Shown piece by piece: positions 42,462 through 51,988 of a stretch of 64,000 nucleotides of DNA. The notes beneath the pieces are model-generated. The model had not been told where the DNA came from, did not search any database, and worked only from the letters and a program-made list of their open reading frames with translations. Location: positions 186,001-250,000 of the forward strand of contig CBDEFY010000006.1 in the NCBI GenBank assembly GCA_965237595.1, read 5' to 3'. Both the position numbers and the translations under genes were made by a program. This DNA is from UBA9611 sp965237595 (GTDB lineage: Bacteria > Chloroflexota > Dehalococcoidia > Lucifugimonadales > UBA3495). Each line of letters starts with the position of its first letter. Within the stretch, counting starts at the first letter, position 1.

Positions 42462-42640
42462 TGGTTCCCCTCATTGGTCCCCCGGCACCGGCCCAGCCTT
42501 GCTTGATACGGGCTGCCGCCCAGTCAACTGTTCGGGCTCTGGGCGGGGAGGACGTGGCGGCCTCGCTGAGCCTCGGCCTAAAAAGCCTAGGACGATTCGG
42601 CCTGCCACGTCCTGGTTTAAGATACAAGGACGAACGGTTG
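42462..42640 (-). ncRNA. candidate IS110 bridge-RNA region
   Basis: IS110-group elements encode a structured bridge RNA in the non-coding end before the recombinase gene. This upstream region is rich in stems: AGGACGTGGC (42549-42558) pairs perfectly with GCCACGTCCT (42604-42613), and smaller stems lie between. Boundaries and target/donor loops were not determined. The assignment rests mainly on position. Confidence 0.3.
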
Positions 42641-42673
42641 TAGGAAGGATATCCCTGGGATAGTATATTGATT

Positions 42674-42694
42674 CCTTCCCCCGCTGGGGGAAGG
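42674..42694. repeat. CCTTCCCCC hairpin repeat
   Basis: CCTTCCCCC and GGGGGAAGG surround GCT. It is followed by GTTAGGTC as in the 33476 copy. Same family as 13581-13603. Confidence 0.85.
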
Positions 42695-42778
42695 TTAGGT
42701 CCGACGAAGTCGAGACTCACGACGAAGTCGGAGACGGGGGCAACCCCTCAACCCAGTCCATCACTGAGGCCCAGCGTT

Positions 42779-43324
42779 ATGACAACCACCGAGTCGCACA
42801 TCGCCCAACTCCTGCTCAAGAACGAGATTGAGGAGTTCCTCTATCAGGAAGCCGAGTTACTGGACGAGCGGAGCTTCGAGGAGTGGCTGGACCTGCTCAC
42901 CGACGACATCCGTTACTGGATGCCCATGCGGCGCAACGTCAAGTTCGGCGAGCTGGACCGGGAGTTTACCCGCGAGGGCCAGGACATCAACTGGTTCGAT
43001 GAGGGCAAGGATACACTGGAGCGCCGGGTGAAACAGATACTCACCGGCGTCCACTGGGCAGAAGAGCCCCTCTCCCGCATCTGCCATTTCGTCACCAATG
43101 TGCAGGTCCTAAACGCGGTTCCGTCGACCTCGGACCCCACCGAAGTTTCGGTGAAGTGCCGGTTCCTGGTCTACCGCAACCGGGTGGAGACGGAGACCGA
43201 TTTCCTGATTGGCAAGCGGGAAGACACCCTCAGGAAGGTGAACGGGACCTGGAAGATTGCCGGGCGCAAAATCATCTTAGACCAGAATGTGCTCCTGGCC
43301 AAAAACTTGTCGTTCTTCTTCTAG
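42779..43324 (+). CDS. aromatic-ring-hydroxylating dioxygenase beta subunit
   Basis: This 181-residue protein has the small NTF2-like fold of oxygenase beta subunits, which stabilise the alpha3-beta3 hexamer. EIEEFLYQEAELLDERSFEEWLDLLTDDIRYWMPMR is the signature start, and KCRFLVYRNRVETETDFLIGKREDTLRK with IAGRKIILDQNVL is the conserved end. ATG 42779 (MTTTESH) is the homology start; the longer frame crosses a hairpin repeat. It was probably adjacent to 40054-41442 before the IS110 insertion. Confidence 0.88.
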   Translation: MTTTESHIAQLLLKNEIEEFLYQEAELLDERSFEEWLDLLTDDIRYWMPMRRNVKFGELDREFTREGQDINWFDEGKDTLERRVKQILTGVHWAEEPLSRICHFVTNVQVLNAVPSTSDPTEVSVKCRFLVYRNRVETETDFLIGKREDTLRKVNGTWKIAGRKIILDQNVLLAKNLSFFF

Positions 43325-43417
43325 GAGCCCACACTGAAAGGAATAACCAGAAAGCGTCCGAAGGCATTCTTGCCCAGTAACGGCCTCTCGGGCGCATTTA
43401 TACAGTTCGATTCCGCA

Positions 43418-43876
43418 CTACCGGCGCATCATCGGTGGGAATCGGCTCTGAGGCCGCAAACGGTTCGGGAGGGCTAGATCCCTGGGACCGCCGAAGATGG
43501 AGTCAATCTGGTCCTCACTGAAACAAGGGAGTATCAGTGCCATCTCAACCTCGGGGTCATAGCCCTCTGAATTCTCAATCAGACTGAGAATACTCATTGA
43601 AATCCTCAGGCAACCGCTAAGCTCTGGAGAGCTCATCACCTCTTGGATCAACTCGTCCAGATCGACGTCCTCAAAGCTCCCCAGGCCCAGTCCAAGCTCG
43701 GCCGTCGCCGCCGGCTCAGGAGCCGCCGTGGGTTCTCCAGTCGGCGTTGGGACCGCAGTGGCGGTCGGGTCAGGTGAGTTTACCTGAGCCACCGATAGGG
43801 TATCCCCGCCGGAGCAGGCCACGAACATAAATGTTATTATCGCCAATACTGGAAACAAAAGGTTGCGCGTACTCAT
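43418..43876 (-). CDS. putative lipoprotein, small family shared with 44459-45844
   Basis: A 152-residue protein. The signal peptide MSTRNLLFPVLAIITFMFVACSGG ends in a lipobox-like VACS with Cys at about 21. A Pro/Thr/Ala linker (residues 35-60) follows, then a helical domain with VMSSPELSGCLRISMS...LILPCFSEDQ. The same SPEL..C...PCF pattern is in the N-terminal part of the lipoprotein at 44459-45844. It is probably surface-anchored; function unknown. The short C-terminal tail is basic. Confidence 0.65.
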   Translation of the reverse strand: MSTRNLLFPVLAIITFMFVACSGGDTLSVAQVNSPDPTATAVPTPTGEPTAAPEPAATAELGLGLGSFEDVDLDELIQEVMSSPELSGCLRISMSILSLIENSEGYDPEVEMALILPCFSEDQIDSIFGGPRDLALPNRLRPQSRFPPMMRR

Positions 43877-43977
43877 GCTTTGATTCTAGGCACGGTTTTT
43901 CCTACAATCTAGCCGCATGAGAATATCGGTTGTGTTCGGCGAGTCCGCCCTGCACCGATACGACGGGAGGCACTGAG

Positions 43978-44178
43978 ATGGCTGAGGTAGTAAACCTGAT
44001 GCTCTTGGAAGCCGGCGTCAAAATCGCCGTAACCTCTGGGGCCACGGTGGAGGTGGTCGAAAACCCCAAAGACGGCGTCTGGGTTTTCGCCAAGTACCTG
44101 ACCTCTCCCGAAGACCCCTCTTTGGAAGGGACCGAAGACATGTTCTTCGCTCAAGACATCTTGGAAGTGCTGGACTGA
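43978..44178 (+). CDS. 66-residue hypothetical protein
   Basis: The ATG at 43978 follows GGAGG. The peptide (MAEVVNLMLLEAGVKIAVTSGATVEVVENPKDGVWVFAKY) looks like a small beta-rich domain with an acidic end (DILEVLD). Its stop overlaps the next ATG as TGATG, so the two small genes are coupled. No family recognised. Confidence 0.55.
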   Translation: MAEVVNLMLLEAGVKIAVTSGATVEVVENPKDGVWVFAKYLTSPEDPSLEGTEDMFFAQDILEVLD

Positions 44179-44393
44179 TGGTCAACTCCGTATCCGAGCG
44201 GCCGAACTACAACCAACTGCGAGAGGCCTTCCAGGCCGGTTTCGATTCCATCGACGACGGCGATGGCTTCTATCTCGGATTTCACTCCTACCTGGAGTCC
44301 CACGGCTTCAGGAAACGGGAGGAAATCGCCTGCACCTGCTCGGACAACGGCGCCCACGGCCACCAACCGGAGTGCCGGTGGGTCAAATCCTGA
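44178..44393 (+). CDS. 71-residue hypothetical protein with a C/H-rich end
   Basis: Translationally coupled to the previous gene. The N-terminal part is helical (NYNQLREAFQAGFDSIDDGDGFYLGFHSYLESHGF). The end, EEIACTCSDNGAHGHQPECRW, has three Cys and two His that could bind a metal. A strong terminator follows 12 bases after the stop. Function unknown. Confidence 0.55.
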   Translation: MVNSVSERPNYNQLREAFQAGFDSIDDGDGFYLGFHSYLESHGFRKREEIACTCSDNGAHGHQPECRWVKS

Positions 44394-44404
44394 GCGCTGA
44401 GTAA

Positions 44405-44441
44405 CGAAAAAAGAGGGGCCAAATTGGCCCCTCTTTTTTCG
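44405..44441. terminator. bidirectional intrinsic terminator
   Basis: Perfect 18-base arms (CGAAAAAAGAGGGGCCAA and its complement) flank one A. They give a GC stem with A-tract and T-tract on opposite sides. It lies between the convergent genes ending at 44393 and 44459, so it can stop transcription both ways. Confidence 0.95.
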
Positions 44442-44458
44442 TTTGCTTGCCGGCATAT

Positions 44459-45844
44459 CTAGTCAAGATAGCTGCTGAAGTTGTCCCAAGCGTTGGAGAA
44501 TGCGAATTTCTCTTGTATTTCCGGGGGCAGCATGGCGATGAACCGGCGCGAGAAATCGACCAACATGTCTATCGCCGCATCCTCAAAATGCCATGAATTG
44601 ATGACATCCGTTCCCCACAGCGTTTTGTCAGGATGGTCGAGGATGATTTGGCCGTATTCCTCAAACGCGAGCCGGGCCAAGTCCTGTACACCCAGGGAAT
44701 TCATTATTTCCACGAACTTTTCCGTGCTTTCCGGATCCATCTGTAGAGTCCCTGGGTATTGCGGGCTCCCTAGTATACTGGCCGTGTCCAGGCTGTAGTA
44801 CACGTTGTCGAAGTCGTAATCGTTGAGCAGCCCCAAGATTGGTATGCCTTCCCCTTCTTTGTCATACCTGCCGTTCGTACCGTGGAAGAGGAACTTGATC
44901 CCGGGGTTGTCTCTAATTACCGACGCGTATTCGTCGGCGGTCTGGCCGGTCCGAGGGTGAATCATAATGACACCGTCCGATTGGGCCACCATGGGATAAA
45001 CGTCGTCCATCTCCGGGCCACCCGGCCCCAGGGAACTGAAGTGGTCGGTGTAAAACGCTATCTCGCCAAACCCGTCCAGGGTGCCCTCGGGGGGATATAG
45101 CGGTCCGAGCAGAGACCGGGTATAGGTGCCATCGGCAAATCCCATGAACCCGGCATCGAGTCCGAAATCGAAGGGCGGGGGCAACCATAGGGCAACCAAC
45201 CGGCCCTCCAAGCCATCCACGTAACCTAGCAGTTCATCCACCTCCGACTGCCGGGCTGTAACGGGCGGCATGAAGAACCCCACACCAGCGCGAATGTCGT
45301 TCCGGTCCATCATGTGCAAGACATCGGAGGTGGTGAACCTTTCTCCGTAAAAAGGATTGCTCAACCCCATCACGTGCATGTGGGAGTCGAATAGGGGGCC
45401 GTCATACCAAGGGACTCCCTCGGGGGCGGTCAACTTCGGAGCTTGCGCCTGCGTAGGGCCATCTTTTCCATCTGAGTCGGTGACGGATTCGGCTTGAATG
45501 AAGCAAGGCACCATCTGGTTGATCTCGTCTTCCGTGGGTGGCCGCTCAGTGAACTCAACCATGGTGGCAAACCCAACGCTTTCGGCGATACAGGCCATTA
45601 GTTCAGGTGAGTTCATTACCTGTTCTGTTAGCTTCTCGGGACCGAGGGCCAGGAGATCGTCCGCCAGCGTTCCTCCCGGTGCTACAGCGGCCGGGGTTGG
45701 GGAGGGTTGTGCCGGGGCTGGCGTGGGCGCCGCCACCGGTATCGATGTAGGAGCCTGTATAGCCGGTTCGGCGCCGCCACATGCCACGATGGCAATAGAC
45801 ACCGCAGCAAGCATGGCCGTCAGCAAATAAATATTCTTCGCCAT
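44459..45844 (-). CDS. lipoprotein with amidohydrolase-2 domain
   Basis: A 461-residue protein. The signal peptide is MAKNIYLLTAMLAAVSIAIVACGG with lipobox Cys22, then a Pro/Ala/Thr linker (to about 60) and a short helical domain (QVMNSPELMACIAESVGF...MVPCFIQ) shared with 43418-43876. From about 145 follows a metal-dependent hydrolase-like barrel: LFDSHMHVMG (HxH), VIMIHPRTGQTADE, IKFLFHGTN and LWGTDVINSWHF. An extracytoplasmic amidohydrolase is unusual; the substrate is unknown. Confidence 0.75.
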   Translation of the reverse strand: MAKNIYLLTAMLAAVSIAIVACGGAEPAIQAPTSIPVAAPTPAPAQPSPTPAAVAPGGTLADDLLALGPEKLTEQVMNSPELMACIAESVGFATMVEFTERPPTEDEINQMVPCFIQAESVTDSDGKDGPTQAQAPKLTAPEGVPWYDGPLFDSHMHVMGLSNPFYGERFTTSDVLHMMDRNDIRAGVGFFMPPVTARQSEVDELLGYVDGLEGRLVALWLPPPFDFGLDAGFMGFADGTYTRSLLGPLYPPEGTLDGFGEIAFYTDHFSSLGPGGPEMDDVYPMVAQSDGVIMIHPRTGQTADEYASVIRDNPGIKFLFHGTNGRYDKEGEGIPILGLLNDYDFDNVYYSLDTASILGSPQYPGTLQMDPESTEKFVEIMNSLGVQDLARLAFEEYGQIILDHPDKTLWGTDVINSWHFEDAAIDMLVDFSRRFIAMLPPEIQEKFAFSNAWDNFSSYLD

Positions 45845-45951
45845 TCACTTAATGCTATGCAGGGTCTCCGCTTAAGGCAATGTCTTTGCACGGCCCAGGC
45901 ACCATTCCGGCATGACGGACTTCAGACTTGGGAAAACCGGCCAAGGACGTA

Positions 45952-45974
45952 GGGGCACGGCAGTGCCGTGCCCC
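45952..45974. repeat. palindromic repeat, short copy
   Basis: GGGGCACGGCA and its complement flank one G, preceded by GACGTA. It shares its core with the 43-bp palindrome at 9171-9213. Confidence 0.8.
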
Positions 45975-45998
45975 ATTCGCATCACGGCAACCCGCCGT

Positions 45999-47010
45999 TC
46001 ATCCCCCGAACAACTCCAGGGCATTCTGGCGGCATATGCGGTCCTTACCCGCTTGGTCCAAGCCGATGTGGTCTACGGCGTCCATCAGGCCGCCGCTCAT
46101 GGGCGCCCAGACCCAGTCCGAGCCCAAAAGCACGTGTTCCGGCCCAGCCAGGTCCAGCAGCAACCGCAGCGAGCGTGGGTTAACCGTCACGGTGTCGTAG
46201 TAGAGCATGGGCATGTAATCTTCCGGCCCGGCCCGCTCCAGTTCCGTTACCTTTTCCATTCCCCTGCGGTAGGCCACGTCCAGCCGGCCAATTTGGTAGG
46301 GCAGAAACCCTCCACCGTGGCACAGCATCAACTTCAACTTGGGGTGGCGGTCCAGCAACCCGGAGTGAATCAGCTTGGCCGCCAAGATAGTGGTGTCCAA
46401 AGTCCTTCCCAGGCGGAAGGCCATATAGCTGGGCCCGGCCAAGGGCCATTTGCTGTGGGAAGCCCCGTGGAGCATCACCGGCGCGTCCAACTCCTCCGCC
46501 GCAGCCCACAGAGGCTCCAGGCTGGGGTCGGCCACGTCCACGTCGGCGGGGTCGCTGGGCAGCATCGTGCCCAGCATTCCCAGGGTCTTCACGGCGTACT
46601 CCAACTCCCGGGCCGCTCGCTCGCCGTCGCGCATGGGCACGGCGGCGATGGTCCGGAAGGCCCCGCCACTGTCTTTGACCGTCTGCACCATGTGCTCATT
46701 CAGCAAACGCACCCAGTCGGCTTCTTTCTCGGCAGGCAGGGTGTAGCCTTGGATGTCCGGCCAGGCGGCCAGATATTGGGACCCCACTCCCTGTTCCCGC
46801 ATCCAAGCGGCCCGGGTTTCCGTCTCGGCCAGACTGCCGCCCGCCGCCCGGAGAGTCGGCAGACCGGGAAAGGTCAGAGCATGGCCGGCGTCGGTTTCTT
46901 CTACCTCCACTCCAAAGGTCTTGGCCGATCTCTGGACCTCTTTACAGGAAGCTCAACGGCGCGATATGGGCGTGGGCATCGATAAATCCCTGGGGCGATT
47001 CCTGGGCCAT
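45999..47010 (-). pseudogene. ACMSD-like amidohydrolase/decarboxylase, frameshifted near the start
   Basis: The ATG at 47010 follows GGAGG and begins MAQESPQGFIDAHAHIAP, with the metal-binding HxH, but stops after 22 codons. A one-base shift near 46950 joins it to the long frame ending at 45999 (EVQRSAKTFGVEVEETD...). That frame carries the rest of an aminocarboxymuconate-semialdehyde-decarboxylase-like protein: APVMLHGASHSKWPLAG, LMLCHGGGFLPYQIGRLD and VLLGSDWVWAPMSGG. Either a decayed gene or a sequence error. Confidence 0.8.
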
Positions 47011-47157
47011 GGGTCCTCCGTCTAAAATGTTTCAGGCAGGTCTCGCGCGGCTGAGGATATATTCGAGAAACACTGGCGTCACGAATCCCCAGAATCTGTA
47101 TAATGGGCGAAAATTCCCCCGGCAGCCGGATCCGCACACCATCAGGAGGATTCTCCC

Positions 47158-48831
47158 ATGCCCCAGCGTAAAGACGGCGGCGACGCCATCCTCGAAGCAC
47201 TGCGTAAATTGGACGTGGACTATATCATATCCTCGCCCGGCTCAGAGTGGCCCTCGGTGTGGGAGGCGTTGGCCAGGCAGGCTATCAACGAAGAGCCCGG
47301 CCCCAAGTACATCAACTGCTGGCATGAGACCCTGGCAGTGGCCATGGCCCAAGGCTACACTAAGATGACGGGCCGGATGCAGGCGGTCTTACTCCACGCG
47401 GGGGTGGGCGTGCTCCAAGGCTCCATGGGCATCCACGGCGCCTTCCACGGTGAGGTGCCAATGCTGGTCTGCTCGGGTGAGTCCACGACCTACGGCGAGG
47501 CCGACGATTTCGATCCCGGCCCACAATGGCTCCGCGGCCTGAGCATCGTAGGCGGGCCCAACCGTCTGGTGGACTCCATCACTAAATGGAGCAGCCGCGT
47601 GACCAGCGCCGAGACGCTGTACGAGACTGTCAGCCGCGCCGGAGAGATGGCCCAGCGCACTCCCAAAGGTCCGACCTTCCTGAACGTTCCCATCGAGGTG
47701 ATGCTGGAAGAGTGGACCCCACCCGCCGGAATCAAAAACAAGCCCCAGCCCCCCAAGACCCGGCCCGAGTCCTCGGCCATCGAAACAGTGGCGGGCCTGA
47801 TTGCTCAGAGCAAGAACCCGGTGATTGTGGCCGACTCCTCAGGTCGGAGCGCCGAAGGTTTCAACGCCCTAGTGGCCCTGGCCGAGACCCTGTCCATCCC
47901 GGTCTTCGAGTCCGATGGGCCATCGTACGCCAATCTCCCCAAGAGCCACCCATTGCACAACGGATACGACCTGAAGCCCAGGCTGGGTGAATTCGACCTA
48001 TTCTTGGTGGTGGGCAACCGCGCGCCCTGGTACCCGGCCAGCGCCGGCCCGGCCGAAGCCACTGTGGTGGTCATCGACGAGAACCCCATCAAAGAGTACA
48101 TGGTGTACCAAGACTTGGGCGCGGACCACTACCTGGAGGGCGACCTGTCCATCACCCTGCGACTTTTGACCGAGGCCGTTAAGTCAAACGGCGCCAAAGC
48201 CAACGGCTATGCCGGAAACGGAGGGGTATGGGACCAATACCGGGCTCTCGGCGACGGGACCGCCGACTCCAGCCCCATCGACCCCGGCGTGCTCTGTAAC
48301 ACCTTGAACGAGGCCATGCCCTGCGACACCATCTACATCGACGAGACAATCGTCCACCGGGCCCAGATACTGCGCCGGATCAACTGGGACAACCCCCAGA
48401 GCTACCTGCGGCCAACCGGAGGACTGGGACAGGGTCTCGGCAACGCCTTGGGGGCGAAACTGGCATTTCCCGACCGCCCGGTGGTGGCCCTCATGGGCGA
48501 CGGCGCGTTGTTGTACAACCCCATCACTCAGGCCTTGGGCGTGGCCAGGGAGAGCAGCCTGCCGATCATGATCGTGGTGTTCAACAACACCAGCTACGCG
48601 GCCATGAAGCGGACGCACCTGTCCTTCTACCCCGACGGCGTCGCCGCCAAGTCAAGCATCTTCCACGGCGTGGACATCCCCGGCCCTGACTACCAAGAAC
48701 TGGTCAGCCCCTTTGGCGGCCACGGAGAGCGGGTAGAAGACCCCAAACGCCTGCAAGGAGCAATCCAAGACGGCCTGGCCGCCGTGGCCGAAGGCCGGGT
48801 GGCATTGTTGGACGTGGCGCTGTCGGGGTGA
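47158..48831 (+). CDS. TPP-dependent enzyme, acetolactate-synthase/benzoylformate-decarboxylase-like
   Basis: A 557-residue three-domain protein. The pyrimidine domain has the activating Glu in YINCWHETLAVAMAQGYTKMTG. The central domain is about residues 200-330. The pyrophosphate domain has MGDGALLYNPITQALGVARESSLPIMIVVFNN, the GDG...NN motif. AGGAGG precedes the ATG. A TATAAT box lies at 47099-47104 with a poor -35. Neighbours suggest decarboxylation of a 2-oxo acid from ring degradation; the exact reaction cannot be told. Confidence 0.85.
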   Translation: MPQRKDGGDAILEALRKLDVDYIISSPGSEWPSVWEALARQAINEEPGPKYINCWHETLAVAMAQGYTKMTGRMQAVLLHAGVGVLQGSMGIHGAFHGEVPMLVCSGESTTYGEADDFDPGPQWLRGLSIVGGPNRLVDSITKWSSRVTSAETLYETVSRAGEMAQRTPKGPTFLNVPIEVMLEEWTPPAGIKNKPQPPKTRPESSAIETVAGLIAQSKNPVIVADSSGRSAEGFNALVALAETLSIPVFESDGPSYANLPKSHPLHNGYDLKPRLGEFDLFLVVGNRAPWYPASAGPAEATVVVIDENPIKEYMVYQDLGADHYLEGDLSITLRLLTEAVKSNGAKANGYAGNGGVWDQYRALGDGTADSSPIDPGVLCNTLNEAMPCDTIYIDETIVHRAQILRRINWDNPQSYLRPTGGLGQGLGNALGAKLAFPDRPVVALMGDGALLYNPITQALGVARESSLPIMIVVFNNTSYAAMKRTHLSFYPDGVAAKSSIFHGVDIPGPDYQELVSPFGGHGERVEDPKRLQGAIQDGLAAVAEGRVALLDVALSG

Positions 48832-49046
48832 GGGGGGGCGCCCTCAATCGGAGCAATGGTCTTAGACGGCATTGGGACAAGCGGCCATTTGGGAGCAGGT
48901 TCCATCGGTGAAGCCACCTTGTCGGCAAGCGTAGGGGCATCCCGGCTCCATTGAAAAACGACATCGATTGCGCGTCCCGTTTTTGGAGCGATTGAAGTCC
49001 CAACCAATGGACAAAATGCCCGGGGTAACGGTAGTATCCGCCTATT

Positions 49047-51924
49047 ATGGCAACCGAGCGATTGCAGAGGCGTGTCAATAGTCTATTAGACGAAGCTGAT
49101 GACGCCATCGCCAGGTCCGACTGGGAGATGGTCCGAGACCGGGCTCAAAACGTGCTTGCGCTAGACCCCGAGAACGGTGATGCCCAAGCCCTTGTTGCCG
49201 CAGCCGAACGGGCACTGGGCGCTTCCGGGGCAGCAGAGGGGGAGATAGCCCCTCCGATGCGACAAGCACATCACCCGCCACCGGGCGGCTCGAACCTCCC
49301 CTCCGGTCTGATTACTTATCTTTTCACCGACGTCCAGGGAAGCACTCCGCTGTGGCAGCAACACCCCAATGAGATGAAAGATGTCATGGCCCGCCACGAT
49401 TCTCTATTGACAACCACCGTTGAGGCGAATGGTGGCGCCGTGGTGAGACCCAGGGGAGAAGGAGACAGCATCTTCGCCGTATTCCTCCGGGCCACGGACG
49501 CCGTGGTTGTTGCCTGCGCTGCCCAACTGATGCTCTCGAAGGAGACTTGGCCGGGGGACATTGCGATCAACGTTCGCATGGCTATGCACACTGGTGAATC
49601 TGAGTTGCGTGACCATGATTACTACGGCAACACGGTAAACCGTTGTGCCCGGCTCAGGTCCATCGCCCATGGCGGCCAAATCTTGATCTCCGAAGCCACG
49701 GCCCAGTTGGTCCGGGACGATCTATCCGGGGAAATAAGCCTGCGGGAGCTTGGCGCCCACCGCCTCAAGGACTTGCAACGTCCGGAACAGGTATTTCAGC
49801 TGATCCACCCCGATCTGCCCATAGATTTCCCCGCCCTCAACTCCTTGGATGCCCATCCTCACAATTTGCCCGTTCAATTAACCAGTTTTGTCGGCCGCGA
49901 GGACGAAATCGACGAGGTAAAGGGCATTTTGTCGACCGCTCGCCTGGTTACCCTCGTGGGTGCCGGGGGGTCTGGCAAGACGCGGCTTTCTCAGGAGATT
50001 GGAGTGTCGCTCGTCGACGACTACCCGGACGGGGTCTGGTTTGTCGGACTAGCCGCTCTGTCCGACCCCAAGATGTTGCGGCCAATCGTCGCCGAAACTT
50101 TCAACGTCGGTGAAGACGCCCTTGATGGGTTTCTGAGACAAAAGTCCGTCTTAATCATCATCGATAACTGCGAACACATGGTCGCTGGCGCAGCCTCGTT
50201 GGTCCAATCGCTGCTTTCCTCCCCCGGTGTCACCATGATTGCCACCAGCCGGGAGGCATTGAACCTCGCGGGCGAGCGGACGTACCAAGTGCCACCGCTG
50301 CCCATCCCGGTGGAGGAAGGCGCCCAGGAGATTATGGTTGGTGCCCTTCGGTGGACCTATTCTTAGAACGGGCTCAGGCTGCGAATCCCGCATTCCAATT
50401 GACGATTAGTAACGCAGGTTCAGTTAACCAGATCGTCCGGAGGCTAGATGGGATTCCCTTGGCCATAGAGTTGGCGGCGTCTCGCGTGAAACTGCTTCAG
50501 CCGTCCCAGATCGCCACCCGGCTTGAAGATTGCTTCAAGATTCTCACGGGCGGACCGGTCGATGCCTTGCCGCACCACCAGACCATCGAGCGGGCCATCG
50601 ACTGGAGCTACGACATGCTGGACCCTGAACAGCAGATGCTCTTCCGCCAGCTCTCGGTGTTTCGCGGCGGATTCACCCTCGACGCCTGCGGCGCCGTCAT
50701 GGAGACCGAAGATGAGTTTGAAGCGCTCGATGCCCTCGGCGAGTTGGTGGATAAATCCCTGGTGCGGACGATGCCTGCCGGGGAAGAAACTCGATACAAC
50801 CTACTGGAGCCATTGCGTCAGTATGCCGCCGCTCGGATCAGCGCAGACGAGGCGGCGGTAGCAGATGCCCGGCACGCGGGTTTCTTTCGGGATCTCGCTG
50901 AAAAGGCATTTCCCGAGATTCACGGTCCTAACCAGATTGAATGGTTCGCGAGACTGGAAAGGGAACACGATAACCTCCGAGCCGCACTGGCTTGGGGTCT
51001 GGAGGCTGGCGATGCCGATCTCGCTCAGCGCACTGCGGCCGCCTTGTGGTGGTTCTGGATAGTACGCCGACACGTTGCTGAAGGCGTGAATGGTTCGACC
51101 GGGTGCTGGCTCTTGAAGGAGGCCCATCAAAGGCCAGGGCATTTGCGCTCCTTCAGGCCGGATTTGTCAGCACTATGGTGCGCATCGACGACCTGGAGAG
51201 GTGTCGAGCACAGGTTCGCGAAGCCCGAGCGCAGTTTGTCGAGTTGGGAGAATCAGAAGGCGAAACGACCGCTGATAACCACGATGCCGTGATGCTGTGG
51301 TGGCTGCGCGACTTCGATGCCTCTAGCCGTGCCCTCGTCGATATCCAGGGGGCCTATCGGTCCAACGGGTTTGAGTGGGGCGATGCGTTTTGTGGCTGGC
51401 TCCTCGGTTCTGGCGCCTGGTTGATGGGAGATTTGACACAGGCATACGAGCACTATATCCGGTCTTTGGAGTCGTACCGTCGAATCGGCGACTCCACGTT
51501 CATTGCCTGGACGCTCCTCCCTTTGGCAAGCATTTCACTGGCATCCGGCGAGTTGGACCAGGCTACCGCCCACTACCAAGAGAGCCTCTCAGTGATGGGA
51601 GACATAGGGGACCGCCACGGCGTTGGCGCTGTTTTGCTGGGACTGGGGATGACCGCGCATTTTCGCGGCAACGTCGACGAAGCCCAATCACTCCTTACCG
51701 AGGCGCAAACCAATCTGAGAGAAGGGGGCGGTGGGCAAGGACTATCCTGGCCGATTTCAAACGTTCTGGTTGACACCCGCACCCACAACCTGCTGGTCGA
51801 GGCGACAGACCGGTATCAGGACGGACTCGACCTGCCCCTGCCGAATGGGCCCGAATGGTGTGCGCCGATGGAGAGGCCTGGCGCGCGCGTGTTAGGTTCT
51901 GAGCTGCCCCCAATTAGATGTTGA
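49047..51924 (+). pseudogene. adenylate cyclase / NB-ARC ATPase / TPR signalling protein, twice frameshifted
   Basis: Domain order: a short TPR-like start, a class III cyclase (TYLFTDVQGSTPLW and RGEGDSIFAVF with both metal Asp), a P-loop NTPase (VTLVGAGGSGKTRLSQE, SVLIIIDNCEHM), then a helical and TPR region. Frame changes occur at about 50346 and 51084. Rejoined, the protein is about 955 residues, normal for this actinobacterial/chloroflexal family. Whether cAMP is still made is uncertain, as the cyclase part is intact. The C-terminus also looks ragged. Confidence 0.8.
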
Positions 51925-51988
51925 AAGCGCCACTTGGCCCGCATTGCCCCAGAGGACAAGCCTGGGTCAACCAGTAGGATGATTATCG

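Noticed and set aside
45912..46985. A 357-codon plus-strand frame
   Set aside because: It is antisense to the ACMSD-like gene; the protein is low-complexity and without motifs.
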